Assembly: GCF_003570725.1 (NCBI RefSeq)
Contig: NZ_QWVS01000015.1
Coordinates: 1 to 64,000, forward strand
Length of the DNA stretch: 64,000 bases
Direction of reading: 5' to 3'
Source: Peribacillus asahii
Lineage (GTDB): Bacteria > Bacillota > Bacilli > Bacillales > DSM-1321
The translations under genes were made by a program, and so were the position numbers. The notes beneath the pieces were generated by a model. It was not told the DNA's origin, searched no databases, and worked only from the letters and a program-made list of their open reading frames with translations. This document shows positions 31,326 through 38,809 of this stretch, piece by piece. The stretch's first letter is position 1. Each line of letters begins with the position of its first letter.

Positions 31326-31987
31326 TCAACGTTCAGCTAGCAGAATTAAATTTTTTTTGCGATAAACACCTAAAATAATCCCCATCATAAACGAGTTGAC
31401 AATCATATAAGCTGTTCCATAACTAACGAAAGGGTAATATCCTTCTGATAACGAATATTGTTCAGGATGAAGAAATCCTTTCAGCCTTGCTAACTGATAC
31501 TCTTTCATCCAAAGTATCGACGTGACTATCACTCCTATGACTCCTGTCATATAAGCGGCACTAGCCAGAGCAACCTTTTTCGCTCTAAATGACTGTTCCA
31601 AACCATAACTGAATAAATCACACTAATCACAAAACTGGCTGTATTAAGAAACAAAACGGGAGAAACAACGTAAAGAATACTAACATGATAAATATTAACC
31701 TTCTTATTAGATAATAATCCCGCCCACCCTAGTAAAAACAAAGGCAATGTAATTATCATATCTGACATTGCAACCCCCGGTATATGTAAATATGTTCTTC
31801 CATTTACTACAATACCAAACCATTGTGTGTATAAAATGAATGCACAGCCTAATCCGAAAAATAGCCAGCCGTACTTTTTCCATTTTGTATAATCAAACAC
31901 CAACGTACTGACAACGATACCTATCCCCGCCACCACGCTTGCTAACTTTTGAAAAAGCGATAAATGTGTTTCCTCCGTCATTAACAC
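31326..31987 (-). pseudogene. Decayed FtsW/RodA/SpoVE-family membrane protein
   Basis: Two overlapping minus-strand frames look like pieces of one gene. The first (31547-31987, 146 aa) reads LVFDYTKWKKYGWLFFGLGC then GIVVNGRTYLHIPGVAMSD, the family pattern for a DYRKL-type loop followed by the VNGA-R-W loop. It ends just after ERKRLLW. The second (31326-31601, 91 aa) continues in another frame with YQLARLKGFLHPEQY and ends SYGTAYMIVNSFMMGIILGVYRKK, the family C-terminus. So there is a frameshift near 31560-31600, the N-terminal part is missing, and the region between the HPEQY loop and the SYG motif is deleted. It resembles the divergent FtsW-like proteins of the B. cereus group. Two real small proteins are possible but less likely. 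Confidence 0.65.
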
Positions 31988-31994
31988 GAAAAAA

Positions 31995-32037
31995 GGGAAT
32001 CTAAAAAATCATTTTATAAATGATTTTTTAGATTCCC
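31995..32037. repeat. Perfect 20-bp inverted repeat
   Basis: GGGAATCTAAAAAATCATTT (31995-32014) and its exact complement (32018-32037) flank a three-base loop. On the minus strand a T-run follows, so it could terminate transcription. It lies between the tRNA-Arg terminator and the decayed FtsW-like gene, where no second terminator would be needed. Confidence 0.75.
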
Positions 32038-32051
32038 CTTTTATTCAAAAT

Positions 32052-32087
32052 AAAAAAGCTGATATACCGGAGCATATCAGCTTTTTT
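32052..32087 (-). terminator. Terminator of tRNA-Arg copy 1
   Basis: Perfect stem AAAAAAGCTGATAT / ATATCAGCTTTTTT with an eight-base loop, 13 bp downstream of the tRNA. Confidence 0.88.
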
Positions 32088-32100
32088 CATGACTAGCTAG

Positions 32101-32174
<74 letters not shown>

Positions 32175-32202
32175 ATAATAAATTTCCTTTAAGACATTTA
32201 TT

Positions 32203-32231
32203 ATTATATTTCCATCTCTATAAAAAGTCAA
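32203..32231 (-). promoter_or_regulatory. Sigma-A promoter of tRNA-Arg copy 1
   Basis: TTGACT (32226-32231), 17 bases, TATAAT (32203-32208) on the minus strand, about 30 bp upstream of the tRNA. Confidence 0.75.
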
Positions 32232-32397
32232 CCGTTTTTTAAAAAATACTTTTAAGAAGTAATCTATAACTTTTAACTCAAAGTAATAAATGAATTTCAA
32301 TGTTGGATTAGTGCAAAAATTACAGAGAATGAGTATGTATCAATCTTAGAAATATAAAAGGAGAGGCATTTTTTGTCCCTCCATATTTTACTCACTA

Positions 32398-32817
32398 TTA
32401 ATGATACTGAAACCAAGGAAACCATTTATTATTTATATCCTTAACTATATACAATTCCCCAAGTGATGCACTTTGAGCTGGGAGTAGCTTCGGAAACCTT
32501 AGCCTTACAAACCAAGACTGATCTGCTACTTCTTTTCCACAAAAGTTCATAGCCATTTTGTAATAATTCTTCTCAAATCCTGTAAGACTTGGCATAGGCT
32601 TAATAATCTCAATTCTCCACCCTTTATAATCAGGACTGAAGCCATAAACCTTCGGGATAATTTTATTTAAGGCATTTATAAGCTCATCTTTATCCTTTTC
32701 ACTTGTAGAAATCAGGATTTTAGAATTAGGACATTCTGAACCATCTAGTTTTGCCCCTATGGAGACTGTAGGAAATATAAAAAAGAGTAACATTAAGGGC
32801 ATTAAGATTTTTCTCAT
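32398..32817 (-). CDS. Secreted protein of unknown function
   Basis: I do not recognise this 139-aa protein. It begins with a clear signal peptide (RKILMPLMLLFFIFPTVSIGA, likely cleavage after residue 22 or so), with no lipobox. The mature part has two cysteines (GSECPNS and NFCGKE) that could form a disulfide, and many aromatic residues (SWFVRLRFPKLL, KWFPWFQYH at the end). The ATG has GAGGTGAG upstream. It stands alone between two identical tRNA-Arg genes and has no equivalent I know of at this place in B. subtilis, suggesting an acquired or lineage-specific gene. An imperfect hairpin (32361-32383) follows it. Confidence 0.75.
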   Translation of the reverse strand: MRKILMPLMLLFFIFPTVSIGAKLDGSECPNSKILISTSEKDKDELINALNKIIPKVYGFSPDYKGWRIEIIKPMPSLTGFEKNYYKMAMNFCGKEVADQSWFVRLRFPKLLPAQSASLGELYIVKDINNKWFPWFQYH

Positions 32818-32949
32818 GTTCTCACCTCAAGTATATTCTTACCTAAGTCATACTTACATACGAGAAAACTTTTCTGCCTCTATATGGTCACTCATTCTCC
32901 TTCGTTAAAAATAACTTAGAGGTAATAGATAATTGCAGACATATTGTAG

Positions 32950-32997
32950 GGATAAAAAAGAGATGCTCCCACAGTATTCTAATCTGTGTTAGCATCC
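32950..32997 (-). terminator. Terminator of tRNA-Arg copy 2
   Basis: Minus-strand stem GATGCT-aa-CACAG / CTGTG-gg-AGCATC followed by CTCTTTTTT, 52 bp downstream of the second tRNA. Confidence 0.8.
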
Positions 32998-33048
32998 TTT
33001 GCCTATCAAAACCCCTGTCATACCAAGGTTTAAACTGTTATGTAATGG

Positions 33049-33122
<74 letters not shown>

Positions 33123-33157
33123 ATATAGGATAGACAGGAAGAAATACCCGCCTATTC

Positions 33158-33186
33158 ATTATATCTAATTTTAGCTGATTTGATAA
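33158..33186 (-). promoter_or_regulatory. Promoter of tRNA-Arg copy 2
   Basis: TTATCA (33181-33186), 17 bases, TATAAT (33158-33163) on the minus strand. The -35 box lies inside the 3' end of ysnB. Confidence 0.6.
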
Positions 33187-33683
33187 GTATTATTTAATTC
33201 TTCAACTACTTTTCCTGTAATATCATAAAAAGTCACGTTCACTTGCTGATTTATAATATCGAGGATCGCATACGTCTTCTCCTTGCGGCCGCGCGGTTGA
33301 CGAATGCTTCCAGGATTAACATACAGCCTGCCATCAATTAATTCAGAGCCAGCTGCATGCGAATGACCAAAGCAAATAATCTTCGCATCAGTTTCCTCGC
33401 TTCTATAGGAAATACTAAGAAGCGTCATTTTCACATTATATAAATGTCCATGTGTAATCAAAAACTTTTGATCTGCTATTTCTTCGACAATATCATTGGG
33501 ATACGTCATATCACGGTCACAATTACCACGCACCGCTGTCCATTCCATCATAAGCGGGTCTTCCTTCATAAGTTCAGAATCGCCACAGTGAATCATCGAT
33601 ACTACTTCATGTTTATGTCGTTCTGCGATTATACTGATTTCATCTGTTAAGCCATGACTGTCACTCATAACGAGCACTTTCAT
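33171..33683 (-). CDS. ysnB: Metallophosphoesterase, YfcE/MJ0936 family (YsnB)
   Basis: Small calcineurin-like phosphodiesterase of 170 aa; the physiological substrate is unknown. All metal-binding blocks are visible: MSDSHG at the N-terminus, MIHCGDSE, VRGNCD, ITHGH and CFGHSHAAG, ending in the VNPGSIRQPRG motif typical of this family. It starts two bases after ysnA ends, with GGAA-type ribosome binding, so the two form an operon as in B. subtilis. Confidence 0.93.
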   Translation of the reverse strand: MKVLVMSDSHGLTDEISIIAERHKHEVVSMIHCGDSELMKEDPLMMEWTAVRGNCDRDMTYPNDIVEEIADQKFLITHGHLYNVKMTLLSISYRSEETDAKIICFGHSHAAGSELIDGRLYVNPGSIRQPRGRKEKTYAILDIINQQVNVTFYDITGKVVEELNNTYQIS

Positions 33684-33685
33684 TT

Positions 33686-34294
33686 TTACTTTCCTTCTTC
33701 CTTTAAAAATGCATCTAACTTGTCTTCAAGTGCTTTTAAAGCATTAGCACGATGGCTAATTTTATTTTTTTCTTCTTTTGTCAGTTCAGCTGTTGTTTTT
33801 CCTAACTCCTCTACAAGAAAAATTGGATCATAACCAAAACCGTTGTCACCTACAGGTTGTTCTGTAATAATTCCTTCAATTGTTCCTGATACCGTAATCG
33901 TTTCTTGATTTGGGGAAGCAACCGCTAGAGCACAATAAAATCTCGCTGTTCTCTTTTCTTTTGGTACACCTGCCAATTCACGCAGCACTTTGTTGGTGTT
34001 CGCTTCATCATTTTTTTCTTCTCCTGCATAACGTGCAGAATAAACACCTGGGCGTCCATCTAATGCATCAACGATTAATCCAGAATCATCAGCGACAACG
34101 ACTTGATTATATTCCTTAGCAATGGCCTCTGCTTTTAAAATAGCATTTTCCTCAAAGGTTGTCCCTGTTTCTTCTACATCAGGTGAATGAGGTACATCAA
34201 GAAGCGTTTTTACTTTATATCCTTTTGCTTGAAATAAACTTTCGAACTCTTTCGCTTTTCCTTCATTTTTCGTAGCAATAATAACAGTCTTCAC
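33686..34294 (-). CDS. ysnA: Non-canonical purine NTP pyrophosphatase (RdgB/HAM1 family, YsnA)
   Basis: House-cleaning enzyme that hydrolyses dITP, ITP and XTP to monophosphates. The protein (202 aa from GTG 34294) shows [54 protein letters not shown] and [16 protein letters not shown] prefer the GTG at 34294 ([10 protein letters not shown]) because GGAG lies nine bases upstream; the ATG at 34303 is too close to that site. In B. subtilis the rph gene lies between gerM and this gene; here there is only a 233-bp gap. Confidence 0.93.
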   Translation of the reverse strand: MKTVIIATKNEGKAKEFESLFQAKGYKVKTLLDVPHSPDVEETGTTFEENAILKAEAIAKEYNQVVVADDSGLIVDALDGRPGVYSARYAGEEKNDEANTNKVLRELAGVPKEKRTARFYCALAVASPNQETITVSGTIEGIITEQPVGDNGFGYDPIFLVEELGKTTAELTKEEKNKISHRANALKALEDKLDAFLKEEGK

Positions 34295-34481
34295 AAGAGG
34301 CATCTCCTTTTATTTAAGCTCTCTGTTAAATAGCTTTCATTTTAGGCTCATTTCCCCCTTCAGCAAGGCTGAAAGGCGTGTAAACTCCATTTTCACACGA
34401 ATAAGGTGAAAATCGTATGACAAAGCCTGATTTAACTATATACTATGTATACTCCTAGTCTAACATAAGTGGCTCGATTCG

Positions 34482-34517
34482 ATAAAAAAATAAAGAGGCA
34501 GCGTATCGCTAACCTCC
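34482..34517 (-). terminator. Terminator of gerM
   Basis: Minus-strand hairpin GAGG-tt-AGCG / CGCT-g-CCTC followed by TTTATTTTTTT, adjacent to the gerM stop codon. Confidence 0.75.
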
Positions 34518-34527
34518 ATTTTCAACA

Positions 34528-35604
34528 TTAGAAGCTTCCTGTATTCACTTGATCCGGACGAACGACTGGCTCTGATAACTTTTTCCCTTCTTCATTGACT
34601 ACATCCGCTTTTCCATTCACTTGTATTTCTACACTTTCGATGCCTTTTTGTTCAGTTAAAGATAAAACAAGTGCATTTAGCAACGATTGTGACACTTTCT
34701 TTTCCTTCTCTTTAAAGCTATTTAAAATAGACTCATTAAAATTCAACGTCACTTTGCCATCCTCAAGGACCGGCTTATCAACTAAAGCAATATCTGGAAC
34801 AAATTCAGTCTGAAGCTTAGACGACATCCCAGGTCCCTTCGCTAATTCAGTAATAGCAGCCGTAATATTATCTTCCGTATTTTCACTTACTCGACGTGTA
34901 ACCGGGACATAATAATAATTGCCTGGTTCTCCCCCTACATAATAAACGGTTAATGCTTTTGTATTCATAATATCAACAACATCACTTGTATCTAGATTAA
35001 TCCCTGACGTACGTGATAATTCTTCATGAATCGGTGTGCCTCCTACGGGCATTTCCGTTAATTTCTCACCGTTTAAGCGCAACTGCACTTTCTCAATGGA
35101 TTCGAATTGAGTCAGTGTCCAAGTAATAGCTTGTAAAATCTTTAATTCATCTTCTTTTTGGTAATTTTTAAACTCCTTTGAGAAATCGGCAATTGCGACA
35201 CCATCTTTAATATCTACATCTACCTGTGTATCCGCAGGTAGAACGGCTCGGAAACCATTTGGCAGCATATCTGTTACAGGGCCTTTCTCGACTAAATATT
35301 CCAAAGCTTGTTTTGCAGCTCCTTCAGACTTTGGAAGTTCAATCGTTTGCGGGACAACATAACCATCTTTATCAATTAAATAAAGCTCCCTCTTAATTGT
35401 ATTCTCAACTGCTTGCTTTTCTCCTTCTACGTTCTGACCATCACCATTCGTTTCCTCAAGAGCCGGCTGCTCATCTACTAAGGAAACATCTGTAGGAGGA
35501 TCAATTTGTTTTTTCTCTTCCCCACCAAATAAGCCGCAGCCAGCAAGCCAAACAGAAGAGGCTAAAAGCGTTGTCACTACTGTTATTTTTCTTATTTTGG
35601 ACAT
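34528..35604 (-). CDS. gerM: Germination/sporulation lipoprotein GerM
   Basis: Spore-specific lipoprotein needed for normal sporulation and germination and part of the basal structures that link forespore and mother cell. The 358-aa protein has a lipoprotein signal peptide with lipobox LAGC (Cys23), an acidic linker, and two GerMN (Spore_GerMN) domains at about residues 80-185 and 225-340 (LYLIDKDGYVVPQTIELP ... LTVYYVGGEPGNYYYVPV). It stands downstream of racE as in B. subtilis, with its own terminator. Confidence 0.95.
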   Translation of the reverse strand: MSKIRKITVVTTLLASSVWLAGCGLFGGEEKKQIDPPTDVSLVDEQPALEETNGDGQNVEGEKQAVENTIKRELYLIDKDGYVVPQTIELPKSEGAAKQALEYLVEKGPVTDMLPNGFRAVLPADTQVDVDIKDGVAIADFSKEFKNYQKEDELKILQAITWTLTQFESIEKVQLRLNGEKLTEMPVGGTPIHEELSRTSGINLDTSDVVDIMNTKALTVYYVGGEPGNYYYVPVTRRVSENTEDNITAAITELAKGPGMSSKLQTEFVPDIALVDKPVLEDGKVTLNFNESILNSFKEKEKKVSQSLLNALVLSLTEQKGIESVEIQVNGKADVVNEEGKKLSEPVVRPDQVNTGSF

Positions 35605-35727
35605 AAAATCACTCCTAGGACAGTTTGTACTACTATTTATACGAGCCCTCTGAGATTTTAGACCTTTTATTAAAAGAAGCGGAGGTAAATTATATAGTCC
35701 ATAATATAGGAATCTTATAGAAAAACT

Positions 35728-35756
35728 AAAAAAAAAGACCTCCGAATGGAAGTCTT
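35728..35756 (-). terminator. Terminator of racE
   Basis: Minus-strand stem AAGACTTCC / GGAGGTCTT, four-base loop, followed by eight T. The stem starts within the racE stop codon. Confidence 0.85.
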
Positions 35757-36555
35757 ATAATGAATCAATCTTAATGGTCTCAACCGTTTCAATATCGCGA
35801 TTAAGCCATTTTGAAGCAATTTCACTAAAGATATCTTTAGATCCTGTCGTAAAAAAGCGATGGACAGGACGCTCTTTACTTCGATTCATTAATCGATAGT
35901 AATCCAAGATTACACTTGCTTCACGGGCCGTTTCATCTCCTGAAGAAATTACCTGCACACGACCTCCCATATAGCGGGAAATAACTGGACCAAGCAGTGG
36001 ATAATGCGTACAACCAAGAATTAATGTATCAATTTTTGTTTTCTTCAAAGGCTTTAATGTTTCTGCGACAACCCTGCCGACAATCTCGCCCTCAAACTCA
36101 CCGCTTTCAACGATTGGAACAAATTTCGGACAAGCTAAACTTGTCACTTTTACATGATCATTAATAGAAGCAAGCGCTTCATCATACGCATGACTTTTTA
36201 CCGTTCCAATTGTACCGATTACACCAATATGTAACGTATCGGATACTTTGATTGCTGCTCTTGCTCCAGGATGAATAACCCCTAGCACAGGAATTGCCAG
36301 TTCCGCTCGAATATCCTCTAAAGCAGCAGCTGTCGCTGTATTACACGCAATAATTAGCATTTTAATATCATGTTTTAATAGAAAACGGGTCATTTGCCAC
36401 GTGAATTTTTTTACATCTTCTTTTGATCTTGGTCCATAAGGGCATCTAGCCGTATCTCCTAAATAGATAACCTGTTCGTTGGGAAGCTGTCGCATAATTT
36501 CTTTTACAACCGTCAACCCACCGACTCCTGAATCTATAATTCCAATTGATTTCAA
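35755..36555 (-). CDS. racE: Glutamate racemase
   Basis: Interconverts L- and D-glutamate for peptidoglycan (and poly-glutamate) synthesis. The 266-aa protein has the two catalytic cysteines in [13 protein letters not shown] (Cys71) and [13 protein letters not shown] (Cys182), and begins [17 protein letters not shown]. In B. subtilis the MarR-like gene ysmB lies between racE and gerE; it is absent here, replaced by a 466-bp gap. Confidence 0.96.
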   Translation of the reverse strand: MKSIGIIDSGVGGLTVVKEIMRQLPNEQVIYLGDTARCPYGPRSKEDVKKFTWQMTRFLLKHDIKMLIIACNTATAAALEDIRAELAIPVLGVIHPGARAAIKVSDTLHIGVIGTIGTVKSHAYDEALASINDHVKVTSLACPKFVPIVESGEFEGEIVGRVVAETLKPLKKTKIDTLILGCTHYPLLGPVISRYMGGRVQVISSGDETAREASVILDYYRLMNRSKERPVHRFFTTGSKDIFSEIASKWLNRDIETVETIKIDSL

Positions 36556-36832
36556 AAAACTCGCCTCATTCTTCCTTCATTTCATGGTGCAATTTTGTTA
36601 AAGCAGCTTTCAAAGAAGCGATGTCTATATCACTAAAGAAAGTAGCATGTCAGTCAAATAACAAATTACTTCATAACTCTAGCTTCTTATCCGCTCCCTG
36701 AATATCATACTCCCATTTTGGAGGAAAGTGAATGAGATTTCAACTGTTAGCTAGAAAAACACGACTTATCTCCCCTCTTTATAAAAATCAATATCTTTTT
36801 ATACTCCAACTTTTTAACTCTTAAAATATAAG
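36556..36832. other. Gap where ysmB would be expected; one very short ORF
   Basis: No ysmB remnant is recognisable. A plus-strand ORF at 36732-36824 (30 residues, begins MRFQLLARKTRLISP) has GGAGG at seven bases, but no convincing promoter and no recognisable similarity. Confidence 0.35.
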
Positions 36833-36858
36833 ACGTGTGAAACCAAGGTTTCACACGT
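36833..36858. repeat. Long perfect palindrome between racE and gerE
   Basis: ACGTGTGAAACC (36833-36844) and GGTTTCACACGT (36847-36858) are exact complements separated by two bases. There is no T-run. A protein-binding site or a decayed terminator is possible. Confidence 0.7.
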
Positions 36859-36904
36859 AACGATCCTAGAATCAGCAGCGTCCTAATATTATATAGTTAC
36901 AGGA

Positions 36905-36968
36905 CAAAAACAGAGCAGCAACATAGGTGTTGAACAATGAATTGTTAACATTTCCTTTGATGCTGCTC
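36905..36968 (-). terminator. Branched terminator of gerE
   Basis: The outer minus-strand stem GAGCAGCA (36961-36968) / TGCTGCTC (36913-36920), followed by TGTTTTTG, encloses a second hairpin built on ACAAT/ATTGT. It lies 54 bp after the gerE stop codon. Confidence 0.7.
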
Positions 36969-37021
36969 ACCATGGGAGAGAGGTTTCTATATGAATATTT
37001 ACATAGAATGCAGTCAAAACA

Positions 37022-37246
37022 TTAAAGCTTAAGTTCTCCCATACGAAGGAGTTCTATAACCGCTTGTGAACGCCCCTTAACTCCAAGCTTTTGCATCGCA
37101 TTAGAAATATGATTTCGAACTGTTTTCTCGCTTATAAACAATTCACCTGCGATTTCTTTTGTTGTTTTGTCCTGTACTAGTAACTCAAATACTTCTTTTT
37201 CTCTTTTGGTGAGTAGTGGCTTATGAGTGAATTCGTTCTCCTTCAA
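37022..37246 (-). CDS. gerE: Spore coat transcription regulator GerE
   Basis: Small LuxR-type helix-turn-helix protein of 74 aa that acts in the mother cell, modulating sigma-K genes for coat proteins. The whole protein is the HTH domain: LLTKREKEVFELLVQDKTTK, then IAGELFISEKTVRNHISNAM as the recognition unit. A sigma-K promoter with a perfect -10 precedes it. Confidence 0.97.
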   Translation of the reverse strand: MKENEFTHKPLLTKREKEVFELLVQDKTTKEIAGELFISEKTVRNHISNAMQKLGVKGRSQAVIELLRMGELKL

Positions 37247-37309
37247 TTAATGTAACCCTCCTTGCCTTCACCAGCATAAAACCCGGAGTGGGTGTCTATT
37301 TAGTCACGA

Positions 37310-37338
37310 TATAGTATGTAGATAAAGGCGAGGGAGTG
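37310..37338 (-). promoter_or_regulatory. Sigma-K promoter of gerE
   Basis: The minus strand has CATACTATA (37310-37318), a perfect CATANNNTA -10 element, with CACT (37335-37338) 16 bases upstream containing the AC of the -35. gerE is sigma-K dependent in B. subtilis. Confidence 0.7.
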
Positions 37339-37372
37339 ACTCTTTTGCTTATATAATTTAAATTTTCTTTTC

Positions 37373-37834
37373 TTACTCTACTTCTTGAAATTGTCCTAAT
37401 ACCGCTTTCACTTCTTCACTCCAGGGAAGGGATCTCCCAGTAGCTTTCGAAATTTGAACAAGTGCTCCCCTGCCCGTATAGCAAACTGAGCCGTCTTCCT
37501 TTGTAATCATATAATGAAGATCCACAGATGAAGTACCAATTTTTGCTACCTTAACATGCACATATAAGTGCTCATCAAAAAACACCTGTTGAAGATAATC
37601 ACATTGCAAATCAGCTACAACAATGATAGCATCATTGTTTGCCTCTAGCCATCTTTGCATTAAGCCTAAATGCTTAAAGTATTCCATTCTTGCTTCCTCA
37701 AAATACGTGAATGTAACCGTATTATTTAAATGACCGAACATATCTGTTTCCGAAAAACGAACCTTCACCTCTTGCTTAAAGAAAAAACTAGCTTGCCACT
37801 GTTCAAAATTTTCAATATATGAAATTCTACTCAA
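37373..37834 (-). CDS. ysmA: Acyl-CoA thioesterase, 4HBT hot-dog family (YsmA)
   Basis: Hot-dog fold thioesterase of the YbgC/FadM type, 153 aa. Visible is the catalytic segment RFSETDMFGHLNNTVTFTYFEEAR, with the Asp and the HLNN residues of the 4HBT active site. The start is TTG at 37834, with GAGGAGG seven bases upstream. A sigma-A promoter and a FadR-type operator overlapping its start point precede the gene. The substrate is therefore probably a long-chain acyl-CoA or a beta-oxidation intermediate (inference). Confidence 0.9.
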   Translation of the reverse strand: MSRISYIENFEQWQASFFFKQEVKVRFSETDMFGHLNNTVTFTYFEEARMEYFKHLGLMQRWLEANNDAIIVVADLQCDYLQQVFFDEHLYVHVKVAKIGTSSVDLHYMITKEDGSVCYTGRGALVQISKATGRSLPWSEEVKAVLGQFQEVE

Positions 37835-37856
37835 AATGCTGCCTCCTCTTATTCAA

Positions 37857-37874
37857 TGAATGGTTATTCATTCA
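37857..37874. promoter_or_regulatory. FadR-type operator of ysmA
   Basis: TGAATGGTTATTCATTCA matches the Bacillus FadR box pattern TGAATGANTANTCATTCA with a single mismatch. It covers the predicted start point of ysmA transcription, an arrangement suited to repression. Confidence 0.7.
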
Positions 37875-37902
37875 TTCTAAAGTAAAATGTATATGATTGA
37901 AA
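37874..37902 (-). promoter_or_regulatory. Sigma-A promoter of ysmA
   Basis: TTTCAA (37897-37902), 17 bases, TAGAAT (37874-37879) on the minus strand; the -10 abuts the FadR-type box. Confidence 0.65.
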
Positions 37903-37980
37903 GAATTTTACATAATATACCTAGGTTTTATGAAGTAGTCTCACACACCTTTCCACTATAAAGCTAGAATAAAAATACGC

Positions 37981-38017
37981 AAAAAAAAGAACCTGCATCA
38001 TAAGATACAGGTTCTTT
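37981..38017 (-). terminator. Terminator of sdhCAB
   Basis: Minus-strand stem AAGAACCTG / CAGGTTCTT followed by eight T, just after the sdhB stop codon. Confidence 0.88.
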
Positions 38018-38029
38018 TCATACAATTGA

Positions 38030-38791
38030 TTAAACTTGATCGCTTCCGAAGAAGTTACGGAATGATTGGATTGCAGTATCACGGTTAAGAGCTGCAATTG
38101 AAGTTGTTAATGGAATACCTTTTGGACAAGACTGTACGCAGTTTTGTGAGTTACCGCAGTTAGCAAGTCCTCCATCTGTCATAATTGCATTCAAACGTTC
38201 TGCTCTGTTCATCGCACCAGTTGGATGAGCGTTGAATAAACGAACTTGTGATAATGGTTGTGGTCCAATAAAGTTTGAGCCGTCATTCACATTTGGACAT
38301 GCTTCTAGACATACACCACAAGTCATACATTTAGCTAATTCGTAAGCCCATTGACGTTTACGCTCTGGCATACGAGGACCTGGTCCAAGATTGTACGTTC
38401 CATCGATTGGAATCCAAGCTTTTACCTTTTTCAAGTTATCGAACATACGGCTACGATCAACTTGAAGGTCACGAACAACTGGGAATGTACGCATTGGAGC
38501 AAGACGAACAGGTTGCTCTAATTGATCAACAAGTGCTGTACATGATTGTCTTGGTTTTCCATTGATAACCATTGAACATGCCCCACACACTTCTTCCAAA
38601 CAGTTCATATCCCAAGCAATTGGAGTTGTTTTCTTACCACTTTTTGTTACAGGATTACGACGAATTTCCATTAATGCTGAAATTACGTTCATATTAGGAC
38701 GATATGGTAATTCAAATTCCTCATCATAAGGAGCTGAATCTGGTGTATCTTGACGAGTAATGATAAAACGTACTGTTTTAGTTTCAGACAT
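38030..38791 (-). CDS. sdhB: Succinate dehydrogenase iron-sulfur subunit
   Basis: Electron-transfer subunit of respiratory complex II at the inner face of the membrane. The 253-aa protein has the 2Fe-2S cysteines Cys64, Cys69, Cys72 and Cys84 (NCLEEVCGACS ... RQSC) and two further cysteine groups, CMTCGVCLEACPN and CGNSQNCVQSCPKG, for the 4Fe-4S and 3Fe-4S clusters. Last gene of sdhCAB, with a strong terminator. Confidence 0.98.
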   Translation of the reverse strand: MSETKTVRFIITRQDTPDSAPYDEEFELPYRPNMNVISALMEIRRNPVTKSGKKTTPIAWDMNCLEEVCGACSMVINGKPRQSCTALVDQLEQPVRLAPMRTFPVVRDLQVDRSRMFDNLKKVKAWIPIDGTYNLGPGPRMPERKRQWAYELAKCMTCGVCLEACPNVNDGSNFIGPQPLSQVRLFNAHPTGAMNRAERLNAIMTDGGLANCGNSQNCVQSCPKGIPLTTSIAALNRDTAIQSFRNFFGSDQV

Positions 38792-38809
38792 TTGGTGTTC
38801 TCTCCCTTC

